Positions 46,587 to 55,982 of a stretch of 64,000 bases of DNA are shown in pieces. The stretch covers positions 62,001-126,000 of the forward strand of contig CAXXVV010000002.1 in the NCBI GenBank assembly GCA_963678305.2. Reading direction: 5' to 3'. Position 1 is the stretch's first letter, and each line of letters starts with the position of its first letter. Position numbers and translations under genes: made by a program. Under the pieces are notes generated by a model. That model was given only the letters and a program-made list of their open reading frames with translations, was not told where the DNA came from and made no database searches. Source of the DNA: G963676655 sp963678305. Its GTDB lineage: Bacteria > Verrucomicrobiota > Lentisphaeria > Victivallales > Victivallaceae.

Positions 46587-47273
46587 ATGAAGAAAAAATT
46601 CACATTAATCGAACTTCTCGTAGTAATCGCTATTATCGCAATTCTGGCGTCAATGCTTCTGCCGGCCTTGAATCAGGCCAGGGAAAAAGCGCGACAAATT
46701 AAATGCGCCGGCAACCTTAAACAAATCGGTCTCGGCTTGCGACAATATACCGATGACTATGATGAATATTTTATGTATTCAAAAACTCCTTACCCGCAAT
46801 ATTGGGACGGCGGCGTCAGCCAGCGACCGTGGTATGAACTGCTTGGCAAACTGGGACCATTTTCGCAGTTGGATTACAGTATCGTGGTTGGAACTTTCAA
46901 AAACCGGGATACTCGTCCTATTTACTGCAATTCTCAGAATCTGCCGTCGTTCAGCTATACTGATTATGCGATAAATGGTTGGCTGACCGGAACTATCGGC
47001 AGCACAACCTACCTCAATCACTCCATGAAAAAACTGATTCAGCCAAGTAAAGTAGTCACGGTGACCGACAACGGACAAGGCACTGCCTACAGCAATACTT
47101 ATACATATAACCCGGCAAATGTCACTTACGAGGGACAATGTGTAAGAGCAAATCATAACGGAATGGCCAACATTACCTACGCTGACGGCCATGTCGATTC
47201 AAAAAAATGGATCGAACTCAATACCGGATCAGCGTTTTTCAGAGATGGATTCAGATATAATGAAAGCATTTAA
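46587..47273 (+). CDS. pseudopilin-like protein with prepilin N-terminal motif
   Basis: This 228-residue protein begins MKKKFTLIELLVVIAIIAIL, the prepilin cleavage motif with Glu at +5. NLKQIGLGLRQYTDDYDEYF and VRANHNGMANITYADGHVD (H-x9-DG region) follow. GGAAAGG precedes the start. It lies 29 bases after the GntR gene. The globular middle differs strongly from the other two pseudopilins in the window while the head is almost invariant. Confidence 0.88.
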   Translation: MKKKFTLIELLVVIAIIAILASMLLPALNQAREKARQIKCAGNLKQIGLGLRQYTDDYDEYFMYSKTPYPQYWDGGVSQRPWYELLGKLGPFSQLDYSIVVGTFKNRDTRPIYCNSQNLPSFSYTDYAINGWLTGTIGSTTYLNHSMKKLIQPSKVVTVTDNGQGTAYSNTYTYNPANVTYEGQCVRANHNGMANITYADGHVDSKKWIELNTGSAFFRDGFRYNESI

Positions 47274-47489
47274 TAAATGCGGCGGATGGTGATATCCCGC
47301 TTCATACTTAGCGCAATGCGCGACGGAAGCGGAAAACACCCATAACTTAATTACCCCGGTTTGATTTCCCGCTACTCCGAACGTTGCGCTATGGCCCAAT
47401 CCCCCCGCCCGGGCGCGAAAGTTCTGGCGTAACAACCCGTACTACAAAATTTTTTTATTTGATATAAACAAAAACGAGAGTTGATTCAC

Positions 47490-50327
47490 ATGAGAAAAAA
47501 TCTTTCGCTTCTGCTGTTAGCGGCAATTGCGGCAAACGCGGATCAAATTGTCCACGCCCCGAAAACATCAGCCCCGAAAATCGATGGTAAACTTACCGAC
47601 GCGTGCTGGAATCAAGCACAATGGCTGAATGACTTTAAGGTTATGAACAAACCTGAAGTCAAAGCCAGCCCGCAGACCAGATTCAAGATTGTCCATGACA
47701 ACAGCTTTTTGTATATAGCCGCGGTACTTGACGAACCGGCAATAAACCAGCTTAAAGCGACTGTAAAGAAACGAGACGGAAAAGTTTTTCATGACGACTC
47801 TCTGGAAATCTTTATAGATGCGAATCATGACCGGGCATCTTACAAGCATTTTGTCATAAACAGCCTCGGCACGGTCTATGATGCCGAACGCCGCCAGGGC
47901 GGGCATGTCGGAACCGGTAAATGGAACAGCCCCGGGATAAGAACCGCGACTTCAAAGCTCGATAAAAAATGGCTGCTTGAAGTCGCTATTCCCTTTGTCG
48001 ACCTCGGAATAAGCGGCAACATCTGGGGAATTAATATCGCCAGAGAACGTCAGGCCGGAGGGAAACTGCAGCTCAGCACCTTTGTGCCTCTGAATGGGGG
48101 GTTCCATGAACCGGCAAAATTCGCCAGTCTGCATTTACAAAATGCTGACCTGTCAGGTTTCAGTTGGCAGATAAAGCCGCCGTATGACGTGAAAACTATT
48201 ATGCGGAACGGAAAAAAGCTGTTGACCGGCAAGACCTTCATCACCAATAATACCGGAAATTTCCGGTTTGTCATCATGACTGCAAAATTGACTGACGGCG
48301 GCAAACAAACACAAACTTTTGCCCTGGACAATGGACTGGGCAAAGAATATACATTTGCGATCCCGGTCTGCAAAAATGGCGCGGTTATGCTGTCATTTGA
48401 CCTGAAAGACCGCAAAACCGGAAGTTCGATGAATTTTTCGCAATTTCCCGAAACGGTATCCTACACCCCCATGTCAATTATGTTGACCCGGCCATTTTAT
48501 CGCAACTGTATATTTTCTGATCAAAAAATATCCGCTTTGAAAGGCCAATTGGAATTCGGACTGCCGATGGATGAGTTGAGAAATACTGGTTTGACAATAA
48601 CCCTGAAAGACGAAAACGGCAGGACATTGGCAGATCAAAAGCTGGAAAAAATTCAAGCAAAAACAAATTTCAGCCTGGCAATACCGCCGCTGGCAAACGG
48701 TAAATATATCCTGACCGCGGCAACTTCCGACAAAAAATATAAAACATCCATTAAAGTAAATAAACTGAAACGGCAGGAAGGGCAAGTTAGGATTGACGAA
48801 AATTTAACCACTTATGTTGACGGCAAAAAGTTTTTTCCCTACGGCTGGTTTTCGATAAAACAGCAACATTTAAGTCGCGCGGTCAAAGAAGGATGTAATG
48901 TGCTGATCGATTATAATGCATATTACAAAACCGACGCTCAACTGAAAAAATGGCTCGACGATTTACACGCCGCGGGGCTAAAGGCCATAATTTATCCCTA
49001 TCCAAAGCGCTCCTACAACAATAATGAACCCTGGGGCAAACCGCTTTCCAGGGCCGAAGCCGACGGCATTCGCGGTTTTGTCCGCAAGTGGAAAAACCAT
49101 CCGACGCTGCTGGCCTGGTATATGGGAGATGAACCGGAATTACGTCCGGCCCTGCCAGCCCGGATGACCGCGATATATAATCTCTGCCGCGATGAAGACC
49201 CGTATCACCCTTGCGTTCTACTTAACGACACCATGGACGGAATCCGCAAATATATCGATGGCGGAGATGTCTTCAACCCCGATCCTTATCCGTTGTTCCT
49301 GCGCGGCGGCAACGCGGCGCGACCAATTGAAAAAGTCGGTAAATTTATTGATACCGTACTTGAAGCAGGGAAAGAACGAAAAGCCGCCTGGATCACTCCG
49401 CAAGCCTTTAACTACGGTGATTACGGCGCAGTCAACAATCGGGCGCCGGACTTCCTTGAACTGCGCAACATGCAGTACCAGGCAATCATCGCCGGCGTAC
49501 AGGGCTTTACCTGGTACACCTGGTATGCGGCCCAGCAATACCCGCAGATAACCGTCTCAATGGAGTACCTCACCAAAGAGGCCCGGATTCTTGAAAATGT
49601 TATTTTATCACCGGCGAAACGCACTGTTCTGAAAACCGGAGCAAAGCTCGTTCAAGCTGTTATGTATCGCAATGTAAACGGTCAAAGCTATGTTTTCGCG
49701 GTCAATAATTCAACCGAATCAAAGAGCGCTGTAATAGAACTTCCGAAAAACACCGGCGGCAAATGGTATGTCATAGGAGAAAGCAGGACAGTAAAAAGTG
49801 ACGGCGATACAATCCGGGAAAAATTCGGCAAATACGATACAAATTTGTATACGACGGACGTCCGCTTGTCGAAACTGTTATCAGTAAAAGCAACGGAACA
49901 AAAAATAACCGGTGCCATTAAAGCCCTGGCCCGCCCCGGCAATCTCGCTTTTATCGGTAATGGAGTAAAAATGAAGTTTTCCAGTGAAAAACCTCGATGG
50001 GATAACTCACACATTGTTGACGGATTCAGGAGTGAACGCGGCTGGTTCGACACCACGTTCCGGAAGTTTCCCGACTGGGCCGAAATCCAGTTTGGCAAAT
50101 CGGTAACGATTGGCCGGGCCGAGATTTTCTGTGACAAAGTCACAAACGCTGAACTGCAAATACCGCAAAATGGCAAATGGAAGACTATTGCCGTATTTAA
50201 ACGTGTTTCGCCATCGCAAATGACGGCAAAATGCCCACCAGTTAAAACCGCCTCCGCACGGGTTTTGGTGACCGGCTGCGCTAACGGCAGAACCGAAATT
50301 CAAGAATTGGAAATTTATTCAAAATAA
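47490..50327 (+). CDS. secreted CBM9-like plus glycosidase-barrel protein
   Basis: From the ATG at 47490 (GAGAG upstream; a TTG at 47481 is less likely) a signal peptide (MRKNLSLLLLAAIAANA) leads into a CBM9-like domain (APKIDGKLTDACWNQAQWL, DDSLEIFIDANHD) at residues about 20-200. A beta-sandwich follows, then a clan-A-like TIM barrel at about 430-720: VKEGCNVLIDYNAYYK, HPTLLAWYMGDEPE with the candidate acid glutamate, and GVQGFTWYTWYAA. A C-terminal discoidin-like sandwich closes it (about 810-945). It resembles GH42/GH5/GH2-like barrels without a precise family. About 945 residues, exported. Confidence 0.75.
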   Translation: MRKNLSLLLLAAIAANADQIVHAPKTSAPKIDGKLTDACWNQAQWLNDFKVMNKPEVKASPQTRFKIVHDNSFLYIAAVLDEPAINQLKATVKKRDGKVFHDDSLEIFIDANHDRASYKHFVINSLGTVYDAERRQGGHVGTGKWNSPGIRTATSKLDKKWLLEVAIPFVDLGISGNIWGINIARERQAGGKLQLSTFVPLNGGFHEPAKFASLHLQNADLSGFSWQIKPPYDVKTIMRNGKKLLTGKTFITNNTGNFRFVIMTAKLTDGGKQTQTFALDNGLGKEYTFAIPVCKNGAVMLSFDLKDRKTGSSMNFSQFPETVSYTPMSIMLTRPFYRNCIFSDQKISALKGQLEFGLPMDELRNTGLTITLKDENGRTLADQKLEKIQAKTNFSLAIPPLANGKYILTAATSDKKYKTSIKVNKLKRQEGQVRIDENLTTYVDGKKFFPYGWFSIKQQHLSRAVKEGCNVLIDYNAYYKTDAQLKKWLDDLHAAGLKAIIYPYPKRSYNNNEPWGKPLSRAEADGIRGFVRKWKNHPTLLAWYMGDEPELRPALPARMTAIYNLCRDEDPYHPCVLLNDTMDGIRKYIDGGDVFNPDPYPLFLRGGNAARPIEKVGKFIDTVLEAGKERKAAWITPQAFNYGDYGAVNNRAPDFLELRNMQYQAIIAGVQGFTWYTWYAAQQYPQITVSMEYLTKEARILENVILSPAKRTVLKTGAKLVQAVMYRNVNGQSYVFAVNNSTESKSAVIELPKNTGGKWYVIGESRTVKSDGDTIREKFGKYDTNLYTTDVRLSKLLSVKATEQKITGAIKALARPGNLAFIGNGVKMKFSSEKPRWDNSHIVDGFRSERGWFDTTFRKFPDWAEIQFGKSVTIGRAEIFCDKVTNAELQIPQNGKWKTIAVFKRVSPSQMTAKCPPVKTASARVLVTGCANGRTEIQELEIYSK

Positions 50328-50336
50328 GGATATTGA

Positions 50337-51071
50337 ATGAAAAAAATACTAGCTTTTTTTATTATCGCACTGAGTTTTAACTTCTTTGCAGCTGAAACAG
50401 AAAAAACTGTTATCGCGCATTGGAGTTTCGACCAGGATTCAGGCTCCATATTAAAAGATTCCGGTACTGATAAGCTTAATGCGAAATTAAAATCCAAAGA
50501 TACAACCGCCCGGGTAGTGACCGTAAAAGGAATGAAAGGTCAGGCATTAAAACTTTCGGATAAACCTTTGGTGCAATACCTGGTTCAGAATAGTAACAAG
50601 GTTTTGAATTTGAAACCGCCATTTACCATCGCGATGTGGATCAAGCGTACCGGACAAAAACCGAAAAGCATGTGCCTGCTCAGTAAAATGCAGGACAGCA
50701 GTAAGACCGGATGGGATTTGCGATATAATTGGGGAATGATAGATTTCAGGTACGGCGACGGCAAAATGAGAAAAATAGTCTCGTCCCCCAAATATCAGAT
50801 AAAAAACAATAAATGGTATCATGTAGCGGCAACTGATGACGGAAATAAAATCCAACTTTTCATAAATTGCGAAAAAGTTAAAGAGCAGAAAAAAGTAAAG
50901 AGTGCGCCTGCGCCAGACAGAAATCATGTTGTCATCGGAAACTATCCGGGACGACCGGACGCATATAACTTTATCGGTCTGATTGATGAAGTCTATATTA
51001 TTGGCAAAGCCTTATCTGCCGAAGAATTATTCAAACTTGCCGCGTCCGGGACTGACTCACAAAAAAATTAA
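50337..51071 (+). CDS. secreted LamG/concanavalin-like domain protein
   Basis: This 244-residue protein has a signal peptide (MKKILAFFIIALSFNFFAA) and one LamG-type jelly roll: VIAHWSFDQDSGSILKDSGTDKLNA, PPFTIAMWIKRTG, NKWYHVAATDDGNKIQLFINCEKV and FIGLIDEVYIIGKALSAEEL. It binds glycans or calcium-dependent ligands. It lies 9 bases after the CBM9/barrel gene, hence the same transcript. Confidence 0.9.
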   Translation: MKKILAFFIIALSFNFFAAETEKTVIAHWSFDQDSGSILKDSGTDKLNAKLKSKDTTARVVTVKGMKGQALKLSDKPLVQYLVQNSNKVLNLKPPFTIAMWIKRTGQKPKSMCLLSKMQDSSKTGWDLRYNWGMIDFRYGDGKMRKIVSSPKYQIKNNKWYHVAATDDGNKIQLFINCEKVKEQKKVKSAPAPDRNHVVIGNYPGRPDAYNFIGLIDEVYIIGKALSAEELFKLAASGTDSQKN

Positions 51072-51168
51072 TAACGGACGCTATATGCCATTGAAACCAC
51101 GTTGCAATTAATTCAATCAGTGCTATATTCTCGTCCCGCAAATCGTTATTAAGATATGGGTCCCGACA

Positions 51169-51786
51169 ATGAAAATGATGAATGAAATATTTCTGAACTC
51201 TTTGTATCTTCTGGCATTAATCAATCCAATCAGCAAAATTTGTATTCTTTCACTCTTTTCCGGAGAGTCGACAAACAAAAAAGAATTCAACCAGATAGTA
51301 ATAAAATCAACTTTTATCGCTTTACTTATTCTGAGTATGGTGTTGGTGTTCGGCGACTTTCTTTTCTATTCGTTTTTGCGGATTGAACTTTACTCTTTGA
51401 AGGTATGCGGAGGCTGTGTTTTGTTCTGGGTCGGTTTTAAAGCTTTGTCCAAAGGGGTCTTCTTTGAACAAAGTACGCAAAACCGTCTTTCCGAAATCTC
51501 GATAGTCCCATTGGCATCGCCGATGATAGCCGGTCCGGCGACAATTGCCGCCGCGTTGCCTCTGGCTGTCACCAAAGGTTTTGCCTCGTCTTTTGCGGCC
51601 GTGACTATCGCGGTATTGATCAATATGGTGTTTATGCTTCTTGCACGTCCCATTGGCAAGGCTTTGAAAAAATTTAATATTATGGGAGCCTTGATCCGGA
51701 TCACCGGACTTATTGTCGCCACCCTCGGGGTTCAAATGATCTTATCAGGAATTGCCGAATGGCTGGCCTCCTCTAAAATTATTTAG
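51169..51786 (+). CDS. MarC-family integral membrane protein
   Basis: This 205-residue protein has six hydrophobic helices. FLNSLYLLALINPISKICILSLFSG and VPLASPMIAGPATIAAALPLA are the MarC family repeats. The cellular role of the family is not established; the earlier link to multiple antibiotic resistance was not upheld. It is monocistronic. Confidence 0.9.
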   Translation: MKMMNEIFLNSLYLLALINPISKICILSLFSGESTNKKEFNQIVIKSTFIALLILSMVLVFGDFLFYSFLRIELYSLKVCGGCVLFWVGFKALSKGVFFEQSTQNRLSEISIVPLASPMIAGPATIAAALPLAVTKGFASSFAAVTIAVLINMVFMLLARPIGKALKKFNIMGALIRITGLIVATLGVQMILSGIAEWLASSKII

Positions 51787-51855
51787 TACAACATATCTTA
51801 TCCAATTAAAAATAAAGAACTTGTAATAATATATAAAACCAAGTTATGATTAAAT

Positions 51856-51884
51856 TTGACAAACCCGTCTTCACCCACTATATT
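51856..51884 (+). promoter_or_regulatory. sigma70-type promoter of RAYT copy 3
   Basis: TTGACA (51856-51861), 17 bases, TATATT (51879-51884). The bases after the -35 (AACCCGTCTTCA) also resemble those of the other RAYT promoters. Confidence 0.7.
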
Positions 51885-51917
51885 AACTGTAAACTCGTCA
51901 ACAACGGAGGAAAAATC

Positions 51918-52901
51918 ATGTCAGGCCGCGGAACGCGCATGAAAGTTACAGGCGAAGGCTGCTACTACCACCTGATGAACCGAGCCGCCGGCTGCAAAGG
52001 CGAAAAACCGTTCAACCAGGTCGATATGGAATACGGCTTCCGACTGCTGCAAAATCTCTGCGAATATTTTTTGATCGAGGTCATCTCAGCCGCCTGGATG
52101 GGCAACCATTTCCATCTGGTCGTTTACGCTCCCGGGCCGGACGAATTGCCGTCGATCGAAGAGATTGCCAAACGACACAACTCCTACTATAGCAGCATGT
52201 TGGATAAATTCACCTACGCGCCGAAACAAATGCCGAAAATCAACCCGGCCGACTTGGAAATATGCCGCGAAACCGGCCTGAAAATGATCGACATCAGCTA
52301 CTTTATGCGCGCCTTCCAACAACGTTTCACCGTCGTCTACAACCAGTCCCGCGACCGCATCGGCAAACTCTGGGCCAATAAATTCAAAAGCGTCATCCTC
52401 GACAGTCGCAACTCCCTGGAAGCGTGCGTTTTATATGTAGAATTAAACCCCGTCCGCGCCGGCCTGACCCCCGATCCGGCCGACTACCATTTCACGACCT
52501 GGGGCCGCTACAGCGGCACCGGCAAACACCTTTTTCATGCCAATTTTGTCAAACACCTCAAACAAAACATCTGGCATCGCGACACCTCGGAATGGACCGA
52601 CAACGATCTATTCAACTATTTCCGCAGTGAACTGGCGCGAATCGTTGCGGCGGAAAGCGGAGCCACGAGTGAAGAGATATTTGAGGCGCAGGAACGAGCC
52701 AGACGCAAAGAATCGATGCCGATCCGTTTTCTGCGACGCACCCGCCACTTCAGTGACGGAGCGATTCTCGGTTCAAAATTATTCATCCGGGAAATGGGCG
52801 CAAAATTCGACAATCCTGCTCGAGTGAGTAAAAAACAATTAAGCCGCGGCCTCAGCCCCGCCGGAACCGTGATCTACTGCTTCCGAAAATTACAGAGTTG
52901 A
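51918..52901 (+). CDS. REP-associated tyrosine transposase, diverged copy 3
   Basis: About 327 residues from the ATG at 51918, seven bases after GGAGG; an in-frame ATG at 51846 lies upstream of the -35 and is rejected. HUH motif GNHFHLVVYAPG, tyrosine region KRHNSYYSSM, ELNPVRAGL and the same C-terminal layout as the other two copies, but with many substitutions (for example MNRAAGCKGEKPFNQ, RIGKLWANKFKS). It is an older paralogue. TCAAACCGTCTGA is not seen upstream. Confidence 0.88.
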   Translation: MSGRGTRMKVTGEGCYYHLMNRAAGCKGEKPFNQVDMEYGFRLLQNLCEYFLIEVISAAWMGNHFHLVVYAPGPDELPSIEEIAKRHNSYYSSMLDKFTYAPKQMPKINPADLEICRETGLKMIDISYFMRAFQQRFTVVYNQSRDRIGKLWANKFKSVILDSRNSLEACVLYVELNPVRAGLTPDPADYHFTTWGRYSGTGKHLFHANFVKHLKQNIWHRDTSEWTDNDLFNYFRSELARIVAAESGATSEEIFEAQERARRKESMPIRFLRRTRHFSDGAILGSKLFIREMGAKFDNPARVSKKQLSRGLSPAGTVIYCFRKLQS

Positions 52902-53188
52902 CACAATCTATTCCCACCTTTTAAAAAAAAATATATATATCAGTTTATTTCAAAACTACTTCAGCTGATTTTGATTAGTTTTATTATCCACAATATCTCC
53001 TGATTCTCATAAATTTCAGGCAGACGTTTGAGAGGAAAGTCCCTGATTTCAAACGTTATTCTACTACTCAGATCGTCACGGTAAATTTCTTTTTTCCCAA
53101 CATTACAGCATTGTAATGTTGGTGCAATCTTCATGTAATTGTCTCCACGTATATTTGAATCAATTTACAATTATACGGAATGCTTATC
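52902..53188. other. leader region of the 53-64 kb operon
   Basis: About 290 AT-rich bases with an A/T tract (52920-52940) and a long palindrome at 53097-53122. No gene is seen. The promoter of the long operon must lie here. Confidence 0.5.
53097..53122. promoter_or_regulatory. 11-bp-stem palindrome in the operon leader
   Basis: CCAACATTACA (53097-53107), loop GCAT, TGTAATGTTGG (53112-53122) is a perfect inverted repeat about 65 bases upstream of the first start codon. It is not followed by a T run, so it is more likely an operator or RNA structure than a terminator. Confidence 0.6.
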
Positions 53189-54601
53189 ATGAAGATTTTA
53201 TTGATATCGACAAATAATGAGAAACTGCCGATGCCGGTTGCCCCGATCGGGGCGGCTTATCTGGCCGGCATGCTTAGGGACTCCGGATATTCTGTCAGTA
53301 TCCTCGATCTATGCTTTGTCAAAAGAGCGGAAAACGCAGTTATCAACCGGATTGCACAATACCAACCGGATATTGTTGGAATATCCCTGCGCAACCTGGA
53401 TAACTCTACCGCATTCGGCAACCAGAGCTATATCGAACGCCTGAAATGTCTGACTGACACCGTCAAACAATCAACCTCCGCCGTGATGATCATCGGTGGT
53501 TCCGGTTTTTCCACCTCGCCGGAACCGCTGCTTGACTACCTCGGACTTGACTATGGAATAATTGGCGAAGGCGAAACATCGCTGCTGCAATTTGTCAGGT
53601 GCATTGAAAACGACAGAAATCCCGATCAGATTCCCGGCCTGGTCCATCGCCGTAACGCCACAATTCACCGCAATCCTCCTGAGAAATTTATTATCCTCGA
53701 TAATTTGCCGCTTCCTGCCTGGGACTTGATCGAACTTGACAAATACCTGAAACGCGGCGGCTACGGCGCGGTCCAGACTAAACGCGGCTGCATGTTCAAC
53801 TGCATTTACTGCAATTACCCGGTAATCGAAGGTAAACGCTACCGGCTGCGTTCTCCCGGACAGGTGGTTGACGAGATCGAGATTCTGCATAACCTGCACG
53901 ACGTCAAGCATTTCTTTTTTGTCGACAGTGTATTTTCTTTTCCCGACCATCACGCAAAGGAGATCTGCCGGGAAATCATCAATCGCGACCTCAATATCTC
54001 ATGGGAAGCCATGACCAACCCGCGCGGCATCAGTGAGGAGCTGGTAAGGTTGATGAAACAATCAGGCTGTATGGGCGTTGAACTCGGAATTGACAGCGCT
54101 TCTGAAAAAATGCTTTTTGAAATGGGAAAAAACTTTACCCGTGAAGATATCGCCAATGCGGCCCGGCTTTACAAACAATTCGATATCCCTTTCTCCGTCT
54201 ACCTCCTGCTTGGCGGACCGGGCGAAACCGAAGAGACGATTCGTGAAACTGTGAATTTTCTCGATCGTATCGAACAACCGAATCAGGTCCTGATGAATTT
54301 CGGGATCAGAGTCTATGCCGGGACTCCGCTCGCGGCGGCATCCCGCAAGGAAGGACGGATCAGTGATGAAGACGAATTGCTCAGGTCCGTTACCTATGTC
54401 TCTGATAAACTGCCGGAAGACTTTTTTCCGGTTCTGGACTCATATTGCAAACCCCGGCTGCACTGGAGCAACGCCACCGACTGGAATTCGCCTGTCAGCA
54501 GGGTCATGATGAAACTGGCTCAGTTTCTGCAACTGCGGCCGTTCTGGAAAAACGCGAAAATACTGGGTTTGATAAGAAAATTTAAAGGAGCCTGCACATG
54601 A
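53189..54601 (+). CDS. radical SAM protein with N-terminal B12-binding-like domain
   Basis: About 470 residues from the ATG at 53189 (ATG at 53180 also possible). Residues 1-150 have the Rossmann-type B12-binding-like layout (PVAPIGAAYLAGMLRDSGYSVSILDL, PDIVGISLRN, IIGGSGFS, YGIIGEGETSLLQF); I do not see the base-off DxHxxG motif. The radical SAM core follows with the cluster motif CMFNCIYC and GVELGIDSASEKML. This class includes methyltransferases and ring-forming enzymes. It is the first gene of the menaquinone-containing operon and overlaps the next by 4 bases. Confidence 0.85.
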   Translation: MKILLISTNNEKLPMPVAPIGAAYLAGMLRDSGYSVSILDLCFVKRAENAVINRIAQYQPDIVGISLRNLDNSTAFGNQSYIERLKCLTDTVKQSTSAVMIIGGSGFSTSPEPLLDYLGLDYGIIGEGETSLLQFVRCIENDRNPDQIPGLVHRRNATIHRNPPEKFIILDNLPLPAWDLIELDKYLKRGGYGAVQTKRGCMFNCIYCNYPVIEGKRYRLRSPGQVVDEIEILHNLHDVKHFFFVDSVFSFPDHHAKEICREIINRDLNISWEAMTNPRGISEELVRLMKQSGCMGVELGIDSASEKMLFEMGKNFTREDIANAARLYKQFDIPFSVYLLLGGPGETEETIRETVNFLDRIEQPNQVLMNFGIRVYAGTPLAAASRKEGRISDEDELLRSVTYVSDKLPEDFFPVLDSYCKPRLHWSNATDWNSPVSRVMMKLAQFLQLRPFWKNAKILGLIRKFKGACT

Positions 54602-55218
54602 AAAAAATCACTGTGATATACGGGCACCCGGCCCTGGAATGCTTCTGCAGCGCTCTGAAACAAGCCTACTGTGATGCGGCTGAACTGGCCGGTGCGGAAG
54701 TAACCGTGATTGATATCGGAAGGTTGAATTTTGACCCGAATTTGCACAACGGTTATCAAACCATCCAACCATTGGAACCTGATCTGCTCAAGGCTCGCAA
54801 CGCTATCGAGCTGGCGGATCACCTCATGATAATCTTCCCGGTCTGGTGGGGCGGCCTTCCGGCCGTACTCAAAGGGTTCATAGACCGGACTTTTCTGCCG
54901 GGCTGGGCTTTTTCGTATTCACCTGACGCCCTGCTGCCGAATCATCTGCTGGCCGGTAAATCCGCCAGAGTGATGGTAACAATGGATAATTACCCGTTCA
55001 TTTTTCGCTTCTTGTACGGCATGCCGGCCATAAAACAAATTAAAAACATGACCCTTAAATTCTGCGGCATCAGTCCGGTCAAAGTCAATATGATGGGCTC
55101 GGTCAAACACGCAGCACCGAAAAAACGGCGCAAATGGTTGATGCTGGCTGAAGAATGCGGTCGCAAAGATGCATTGAGCAACCATATCCCAAGAGAAGGA
55201 GTAATGGATAAATTATGA
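54598..55218 (+). CDS. flavodoxin-fold NAD(P)H:quinone oxidoreductase-like protein
   Basis: This 206-residue protein of the Flavodoxin_2 (NQO1/MdaB/KefF-type) family has KITVIYGHPALECFCSALKQAY, then MIIFPVWWGGLPAVLKGFIDRTFLPGWAF, the FMN/FAD-contact region, and GKSARVMVTMDN. Family members reduce quinones or quinone-like acceptors with two electrons. Its start overlaps the radical SAM stop (ATGA), and its stop overlaps the TPR start. Confidence 0.9.
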   Translation: MKKITVIYGHPALECFCSALKQAYCDAAELAGAEVTVIDIGRLNFDPNLHNGYQTIQPLEPDLLKARNAIELADHLMIIFPVWWGGLPAVLKGFIDRTFLPGWAFSYSPDALLPNHLLAGKSARVMVTMDNYPFIFRFLYGMPAIKQIKNMTLKFCGISPVKVNMMGSVKHAAPKKRRKWLMLAEECGRKDALSNHIPREGVMDKL

Positions 55219-55982
55219 TTAAAACTTTAATACTGTTAGTTGCGCTGGGAATGACGGCGGTGGTATCAGTCGCGGACAAACCGGTCGACGAAATTATGAA
55301 ACAAGGCGACAAAGCCTATGGGCTGTTTAAAAATGTCAAGGCTCTGGCGCTTTATCGCAAGGCCTATAAACTTGCGCCTGACCGGTACGACGTCCTGGCA
55401 AAGTTGACCGCCGCCTGCAATAACGTCGGCGAAGAAGCTCAGAATAAACAAAAACAGGAAAAGTATTTCCAACAGGCAATCGTCTACGCGACTGAGCTGG
55501 TGAAAAAACATCCCCGGAAAGCGGAGGCGTATTTTTACCTGGCTATCACCAACGGCAACTTATCCCTCTACCGCAGCGGCCGCGGCAAGGCCGAGGCTGG
55601 ACGGAATATTGAGAAGTATGCCAGAAAGTGCATTGAACTTGATCCTGATTTTTCCCCGGGCTATGTGACGCTCGGAATTTATTATCGCGAAGTATCGCAG
55701 ATGAACTGGTTTATGAAGGCCCTGGCTAAGACCCTTGGCGGCGGCCTGCCGTCCGGAACGATTGAGATGTCGGAAGATATGTTGAGAACCGCGGTCGAAA
55801 AAGCCCCCGACGTCATTTATCCGCGCTACCAGTTGGCCGTAACCCTGGAACTGGCCGGGAAGAAGGCTGAAGCGGTCAAACACTATCGCAAGGTTGTCGA
55901 ACTGGAAGTGACCGACCATCAGGATTTGGAGAAAAAAAGAATTTCAGCAAAAAAAATCAAGGAGCTGACAAGTGGTAAGTAA
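55215..55982 (+). CDS. exported tetratricopeptide-repeat protein
   Basis: This 255-residue protein has a signal peptide (MIKTLILLVALGMTAVVSVA) and TPR-like helix pairs (ALALYRKAYKLAPDRYDVLAKL, AIVYATELVKKHPRKAEAYFYLA, CIELDPDFSPGYVTLGIYYRE, YPRYQLAVTLELAGKKAEAVKHYRKV). It resembles RMD1-like or TPR scaffolds. As the only evidently exported product in this operon it may link the pathway to the membrane. Both ends overlap neighbouring genes. Confidence 0.85.
   Translation: MIKTLILLVALGMTAVVSVADKPVDEIMKQGDKAYGLFKNVKALALYRKAYKLAPDRYDVLAKLTAACNNVGEEAQNKQKQEKYFQQAIVYATELVKKHPRKAEAYFYLAITNGNLSLYRSGRGKAEAGRNIEKYARKCIELDPDFSPGYVTLGIYYREVSQMNWFMKALAKTLGGGLPSGTIEMSEDMLRTAVEKAPDVIYPRYQLAVTLELAGKKAEAVKHYRKVVELEVTDHQDLEKKRISAKKIKELTSGK

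Noticed and set aside
47481..47489. TTG start for the CBM9/barrel protein
   Set aside because: The ATG at 47490 has better spacing from GAGAG and gives a cleaner signal peptide.
51846..51917. Upstream in-frame start of RAYT copy 3
   Set aside because: This ATG lies upstream of the TTGACA/TATATT promoter, so it would not be transcribed from it; GGAGG precedes the ATG at 51918.
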